DNA from: G963674505 sp964575975
Lineage (GTDB): Bacteria > Desulfobacterota > Desulfobacteria > Desulfobacterales > SKZT01
Assembly (NCBI GenBank): GCA_964575975.1
Contig: CAZNTU010000207.1
Span: 1 to 9,872 of the forward strand
Reading direction: 5' to 3'
DNA: 9,872 nucleotides
The notes beneath the pieces are model-generated. The model had not been told where the DNA came from and did no database searches. It saw only the letters and a list, made by a program, of their open reading frames with translations. Made by a program: the position numbers and the translations under genes. The first letter of the stretch is position 1; every line of letters begins with the position of its first letter. Of the stretch, positions 6,715-9,872 are shown one piece after another.

Positions 6715-7506
6715 CTATTTCACTTCGAATGTCAGGGTGGAAGTGAACGAATACTGATCGCATTCCTTGGGATCCGGGAAGGATTCCTTATGGCCTACCT
6801 TTATCAACCAGACGCCGGGTACCAATATTTTTACGCGGGAGACCCCGTCCTTGTTCGTACCTGTTGTGTACGCCCATGCTCCTTCCGTGGAAAAACCTGC
6901 ATAAGTCGCAAAAACGTCGGCCCGCAGGGGTTCCCCTTTATACAGGACTTTCAGGGATATATAATCTCCCTGTTTCAGATTGGCGGGGTCCGTAAGAGGA
7001 ACGATTTCGAGGGTATGGCCTGCGGGTTTCGAAAACGCGTCTCCTCCGCCCATTCCGGCGTTTACGATGGCTTTGACGTAACCGCCGGAATAGTTGCATT
7101 GGATGACGTTCTTAAGCTCTTTCTTGGACTGGTATTTGTATCCGTCGGTGGTTTTGGAGGAAAATTCTTCCTTTTTTTTCCCCACTACGAGATAAGTGCC
7201 TTCGTTCTTCATAGGGCCTTCCGTTTTGAAATCGGTCGCATTGGCCGGTTTGACTTCGAGTTTTGCGCCGCCCGGATCGAGCATATAGATTTCATCCAGT
7301 TTTTCCAGATCAAGAAGGACATTTCCCACTGGATTGCCGAAACTGTGGCCATATCCAATGTTGATGGTCGCATCCGAATCTGCCGCCGGAGCATAATTCC
7401 CCGCGTTGATCCACATGAAATGCGCGCTGGCGGGTATCGCGAACAGCACGAACAGCAACGCTGCGGCGAACCCAAATACTTTCGATACATTCTCTGTTTT
7501 TTTCAT
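6715..7506 (-). CDS. DUF4198 (COG5266-like) periplasmic protein
   Basis: This 263-residue secreted protein of the DUF4198 family is often annotated as a periplasmic component of cobalt/nickel uptake. A clear signal peptide (residues 1-28, VFGFAAALLFVLFAIPASA) is followed directly by HFMWIN, the family's aromatic N-terminal motif, so the mature protein would begin with His29. A GYGHSFGN motif lies near residues 51-58, and the C-terminal region (GVWLIKVGHKESF, ending STLTFEVK) reads as a beta-sandwich. A free N-terminal His plus other His could bind a metal ion; that is inference. ATG 7506 has GGGAGA about 8 bases upstream. Pairing with a TonB-dependent receptor 92 bases downstream suggests it handles the receptor's cargo in the periplasm. 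No ABC permease or ATPase is seen nearby. Confidence 0.82.
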   Translation of the reverse strand: MKKTENVSKVFGFAAALLFVLFAIPASAHFMWINAGNYAPAADSDATINIGYGHSFGNPVGNVLLDLEKLDEIYMLDPGGAKLEVKPANATDFKTEGPMKNEGTYLVVGKKKEEFSSKTTDGYKYQSKKELKNVIQCNYSGGYVKAIVNAGMGGGDAFSKPAGHTLEIVPLTDPANLKQGDYISLKVLYKGEPLRADVFATYAGFSTEGAWAYTTGTNKDGVSRVKILVPGVWLIKVGHKESFPDPKECDQYSFTSTLTFEVK

Positions 7507-7582
7507 TTGTCGTCTCCCGAAATTCTTTTCTTTTGATTTAAGTGAGAAAACTCATGTCCCGGCGGGATAAAGCAGGAGAGAA

Positions 7583-7611
7583 TTGACAAAGGAACACCGG
7601 CTATGTATAAA
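7583..7611 (+). promoter_or_regulatory. Consensus sigma70 promoter (TTGACA-17-TATAAA)
   Basis: TTGACA at 7583-7588 is separated by exactly 17 bases from TATAAA at 7606-7611, which predicts a start near 7618-7620. No ORF with a ribosome site follows; a structured region with a terminator does. This is the strongest promoter I see in the window, and it points away from the DUF4198-receptor cassette. Confidence 0.65.
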
Positions 7612-7616
7612 CATAG
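7601..7616. promoter_or_regulatory. 16-bp palindrome over the -10 (possible operator)
   Basis: CTATGT-ATAA-ACATAG is a perfect 6-bp inverted repeat spanning the -10 of the plus-strand promoter. It also overlaps a weak divergent minus-strand candidate (TTGGCA, 15 bases, TATACA) for the DUF4198 gene. It could be an operator for a repressor controlling both directions. It does not match Fur or the E. coli NikR consensus. Alternatively it is an RNA hairpin if a transcript covers it. Confidence 0.4.
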
Positions 7617-7617
7617 T

Positions 7618-7701
7618 CGAAGCCTGCCAAGCCGGGGCTTCAATGGGAAAGCAGCCCTAAAACCGTGGCTGGATGACGGCTGCTTTCCCTCCCGTTTTTT
7701 T
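7618..7701 (+). ncRNA. Candidate small RNA with own promoter and terminator
   Basis: The predicted transcript is about 84 bases. It begins at the start site of the consensus promoter with a hairpin (GAAGCC 7619-7624 / GGCTTC 7636-7641), then runs directly into a 12-bp perfect stem and a T7 tract. There is no ribosome site and no meaningful ORF. CGGG within the first hairpin (7634-7637) could also pair with CCCG (7691-7694) beside the T-tract, giving an alternative fold. It matches no RNA family I recognise. A riboswitch leader is less likely, because no gene follows on the plus strand for more than 300 bases. Confidence 0.45.
7645..7701 (+). terminator. Intrinsic terminator, 12-bp stem
   Basis: GGGAAAGCAGCC (7645-7656) and GGCTGCTTTCCC (7678-7689) are perfect complements around a 21-base loop, followed after five bases by seven T and GATTTT. 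The T-tract exists only in the plus direction. The five-base gap before it is longer than usual. It probably ends the small RNA starting near 7618. Confidence 0.65.
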
Positions 7702-7749
7702 GATTTTCCTATGGATTAATCGACCACCTCCCCCCTCCCTTTTTCGCCC

Positions 7750-7810
7750 AAAAAAAAAGCCGCGAAGCTGGGTAACCTTTTCAAGATACCGTAGAACCTT
7801 CGTGGCTTTT
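7750..7810 (-). terminator. Second CCACGAA-stem terminator
   Basis: On the minus strand AAAAGCCACGAAG pairs with CTTCGCGGC followed by nine T, around a 30-base spacer containing GGTA/TACC. One G-C/A-T difference apart, the stem is the same as that at 4048-3992, though the spacers differ. It lies about 50 bases beyond the stop of the small minus-strand ORF, which it may terminate. Confidence 0.7.
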
Positions 7811-7830
7811 ATAATTCGATTTATTTTTTT

Positions 7831-7847
7831 CCGCCCGCATCGGGCGG
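7831..7847. other. Perfect CCGCCCG/CGGGCGG stem-loop
   Basis: This 7-bp GC stem with a 3-base loop lies between the small ORF stop and the downstream terminator. A run of T precedes it on the plus strand and A follows it on the minus strand, so it is not a terminator in either direction. It may protect the 3' end of the minus transcript. Confidence 0.45.
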
Positions 7848-7858
7848 CAATTATTTTC

Positions 7859-7990
7859 TTACGCCGAATTTCCTTTGGGAGCGATTTCAACCGCAACGTT
7901 TTTCAGAGATATCCGGAGATCGGCTTGCCTCACAACTTTAAGATCGGGCTTAGTATCAGCTTTCTGGATTCTTGTCAATCGTTTTTTCAT
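7859..7990 (-). CDS. Small ORF of 43 residues, unknown or 3' remnant
   Basis: An ATG-started frame of 43 codons (begins MKKRLTRIQKADTK, ends AVEIAPKGNSA) lies on the minus strand, with its TAA followed by a GC hairpin and then a strong terminator. That layout looks like the true 3' end of a transcription unit. The start has no ribosome site, and the frame stays open about 13 codons upstream of the ATG before a stop, close to the edge of the macB remnant. I do not recognise the sequence: it is basic at the N-terminus, with no membrane segment and no cysteines. It may be a short gene or the tail of a gene whose front was lost in the nearby rearrangements. Confidence 0.3.
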   Translation of the reverse strand: MKKRLTRIQKADTKPDLKVVRQADLRISLKNVAVEIAPKGNSA

Positions 7991-8042
7991 TCGTACGAAA
8001 ACAACAAAAGGATTTTTCTTGACATGCTTTTATGCAAGGAAA

Positions 8043-8231
8043 GTGATCCGGCGCATCACGGCCATGGGCTCCAACCTGCTGATCGTCCGTTCGGGAGGAG
8101 AACGGATGGGCGGCGTGAGAAAGCAGCCCGGGGAGAGCCTCGCGCTCAAGGACGCGGAGGAAATCCTATTGAAGATCGACGAGGCGGAGGCGGTCAGCCC
8201 GGTGGCGTCGGGCCGCGCGCAGGTGAAATAT
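8043..8231 (+). pseudogene. Remnant of a MacB-like ABC transporter permease
   Basis: About 63 codons translate to VIRRITAMGSNLLIVRSGG, then a Gly/Arg linker, SLALKDAEEILLKIDEAEAV and SPVASGRAQVKY. This matches in order the start of the periplasmic core domain of MacB/FtsX-type permeases: the ..MGTNLL.V..G., T..DAE.I, V..V.P...G..QV.Y pattern. The first transmembrane helix that should precede it is absent; upstream translation is unrelated. On the right, homology stops at 8231, exactly where the IS1-like transposase remnant begins. It is therefore a fragment cut at both ends and non-functional. Codon use is GC-rich (GTG, CGG, GGC) compared with the AT-rich flank to its left, supporting a junction near 8040. 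Confidence 0.65.
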
Positions 8232-8247
8232 TTGGTAGTGGTCCAGA

Positions 8248-8647
8248 TTAGACGCATTGTATTTTGACTTTGCACTTTAGCAACTCTTCCATGCTCCAGA
8301 CGTGATCCGTCAGACCGCCTGCCATGAACGGGGTGGTCGGACTTCCGAAACGCCCGGTAAGAGTTCTGTGCGGTCTGCAAAAGTGATAATAGGCCAGGCT
8401 GAGTCTCAACTGACGCACATGATTTTCCTTCAGCTTCGAGAATCGGAGAGTCTTGCGGTTGCATCTTGCATCGGGCGTTCAAATGCCTTATGCTTCCGTT
8501 GCTTCTCTCGACGTAGGCGGTGTTTATCTTCCTGCTCACGGGCGAGTTTCCTAGTACTTTCTCGATTCTCTCCGGGTTTCCGAAAACTATCTTGCGGTCT
8601 ATTTTGACGGGGTGTAAATCAATATCGTTGGAGGAATCAAGCCGCAC
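8248..8647 (-). pseudogene. C-terminal part of an IS1-like DDE transposase, frameshifted
   Basis: Reading from about 8647 down, frame one gives KIDRKIVFGNPERIEKVLG, SRKINTAYVERSNGSIR and HLNAR. After the sequence at 8459-8472 the homology moves to another frame: CNRKTLRFSKLKENHV, RQLRLSLAYYHFCRPHRTL, then TPFMAGGLTDHVWSMEELLK, ending at TAA (8250-8248). INTAYVER.NG..R and MA.GLTDH.WS.EE are hallmarks of a family of long IS1-like transposases; the Glu of VER is the probable last DDE residue. The switch coincides with GATGCAA written twice in tandem. Removing one copy restores R-CNRKTLRFSK. A stop (TGA) lies just upstream of 8647, and the N-terminal half with the first catalytic Asp residues is missing. 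Non-functional. Confidence 0.75.
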
Positions 8648-8821
8648 GGCGATAACTCAGCAATTCTAATTTTGATCAAACTTGAAAAATGCATCCATGT
8701 TGCGCACGCCGACTTGGCGTTCCTCTCAAAAAAATCCCAAGGCGTTCACTTTTTTGTGGGAAAAAGTCCGGTTTTCTGGTAAAGCACATTGAAGAGGTGC
8801 AAATTTTGACAAACGGACACG

Positions 8822-9872
8822 ATGCCGCGCATGCCTTTGGAGACCGACATAGAGAAAACGATCGAGGAATCGATCAACGAACTCGCCTTCGACAAGATGA
8901 TCCGGCGGCTGCGATCGACGTTCGGCCAGTTTCCGGACAAGCGAACAGGCCTCAATTTCGTCTACGGCATCGAAGACATAGCTCTCGGCGCGTTTTCCCT
9001 GTTTTTCACGCAGAGCCCGTCTTTCCTGGCTTTTCAGATCGCGATGAGAAAAAACAAGGGGCGCGACAACGCGGATTCCCTGTTCGGCATAAAAAAGATA
9101 CCTTGCGACAATCATATCAGAAAAATCCTGGACGAGGTTCCACCGTCGGCGGTCTTTCCCTTTTTTGGCCATGTCGTTTCTAACTTGAAGACGGCGGGGC
9201 TGCTCGACCCCATGCGCTCCTACGCCAACAACCTGCTGTGCGCGATGGACGGCACGCCGTACTTCTCGTCCAAGAAAGTCCATTGCGAAAACTGCGGCGT
9301 CACGAACCATAAAAACGGAACGAAAACCTATTCCCACTCCGCCATTACGCCGGTGTTCGTCAAACCGGCCTGCAACAGGGCGATTTCGCTGGTTCCGGAA
9401 TTCGTCGTCCCGCAGGACGGCCACGAAAAGCAGGATTGCGAAAACGCCGCGGCAAAGCGTTGGTTGAAGCAATACGGCCCCTTTCTCAAGGGACTCGGAA
9501 CCACCGTCCTGGGCGACGATCTGTACTGCAAGCAGCCCGTATGCCAGGCGATCAAGGACCAGGGACTCGATTTCATCCTGGTCTGCAAGCCCGACTCGCA
9601 CAAGACCATGTACGAATGGATCGCCGAAATGGACGCCATGGGATGCGTCGAAACCCTGGTCGAGAAAAAGTGGACGGGCAAAACCCGCCATGCCCATACG
9701 TACAGATTCGTAAACGACGTGCCCTTGAGGGACGGCGACGACGCCCTTTTCGTCAACTGGTGCGAAATCGTCACAACAGACGCGGCCTGTACAAGAATTC
9801 GTTCGCCACGACCTTCGGGATCGAAAAGCACAACGTCAAGGCGATAGTCGCGGACGGGCGGGCGCGCTGGAA
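8822..9872 (+). pseudogene. ISNCY-like DDE transposase, frameshifted and cut by window end
   Basis: Codons 1-317 read as a transposase. An N-terminal helical region carries DNHIRKILDEVPPS (residues 96-109). The first catalytic Asp is probable at Asp143 (CAMDGTPYFSSKK), followed by a Cys-x2-Cys-x4-His cluster (Cys155, Cys158, His163). PQDGHEKQDCENAAAKRWLK lies at 198-217, the second Asp at 232/233 (TVLGDDLYCKQP), then CKPDSHKT. Near 9773-9786 the homology leaves this frame: the original frame ends with unrelated residues at 9847, while another frame continues LYKNSFATTFGIEKHNVKAI to the window edge. The catalytic Glu expected after GRARWK is outside. A single-base deletion explains it; sequencing error or programmed shifting are alternatives, but no slippery run is present. 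No ribosome site precedes ATG 8822; Met4 is equally possible. The ISNCY name is from memory of the motif set. Confidence 0.7.

Larger units (their letters stand above)
8232..9872. mobile_element. Nested insertion-sequence remnants
   Basis: Two unrelated transposase genes lie back to back. The minus-strand IS1-like fragment (8248-8647) has lost its N-terminal part at about 8640-8650. The plus-strand ISNCY-like element, whose left end must lie between there and 8822, may have cut it. The left edge of the older element abuts the macB remnant at 8231/8232 (GGTAGTGGTCC...). The 174 bases at 8648-8821 hold no gene and presumably contain the left end of the second element. Terminal repeats cannot be assigned because its right end is outside the window. 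Confidence 0.55.

Noticed and set aside
6623..6763. Upstream extension of the receptor gene
   Set aside because: It would overlap the DUF4198 end and place a non-signal region before the signal peptide. The ATG at 6622 has AAGGA at the right distance.
7560..7710. Cobalamin, fluoride or c-di-GMP riboswitch
   Set aside because: I looked for their conserved boxes on both strands and found none, and no gene follows on the plus strand.
8726..9697. Minus-strand 323-codon frame opposite the transposase
   Set aside because: It is antisense to a gene with clear transposase motifs and has no domain of its own.

Overview
The window looks like a chromosomal segment of a Gram-negative bacterium. It has outer-membrane receptors, TonB energisation and signal-peptide-bearing periplasmic proteins. 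The gene order DUF3450 - long coiled-coil ExbB (TtpC type) - short ExbB - ExbD - TonB is the TonB2-type layout known from Vibrio and many Desulfobacterota and other Proteobacteria. A desulfobacterial host is my best guess, but it is inference only.

Layout, right to left on the minus strand. A probable two-gene cassette, DUF4198 periplasmic protein (7506-6715) then TonB-dependent receptor (6622-4295), is followed by a 340-bp gap holding a strong minus-strand terminator (4048-3992). Next comes the energising operon: DUF3450 (3954-3172), TtpC-like ExbB (3175-1721, 4-bp overlap), a 225-bp gap filled with repeats, short ExbB (1495-851), ExbD (847-425) and TonB (422 to beyond base 1). Together they form a plausible complete uptake route: the receptor takes a substrate (a metal ion or metal chelate is suggested by DUF4198, not proven) and the ExbB/ExbD/TonB motor energises it.

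The gap between the two exbB-type genes holds a 132-bp inverted-repeat element. It has 26-bp ends matching at 24 of 26 positions and is flanked by degenerate heptad arrays (GTTAGCN on one side, CCTAATA on the other). The array next to the upstream gene supplies that gene's stop codon.

To the right of DUF4198 lies a non-coding region with the best candidate for something undescribed. A consensus sigma70 promoter (TTGACA, 17 bp, TATAAA) on the plus strand is followed by about 84 bases with two hairpins and a T-tract terminator. That is a probable small RNA, divergent from the receptor cassette, with a 16-bp palindrome over its -10. A second terminator (7810-7750, minus) shares its stem sequence with the 4048-3992 terminator, so the pair brackets the receptor cassette.

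From about 7850 rightwards the DNA is eroded accessory sequence: a 43-codon minus-strand ORF; a MacB-like permease remnant cut at both ends; an IS1-like transposase C-terminus broken by a 7-bp tandem duplication; and an ISNCY-like transposase with a frameshift near 9775 that runs off the window.
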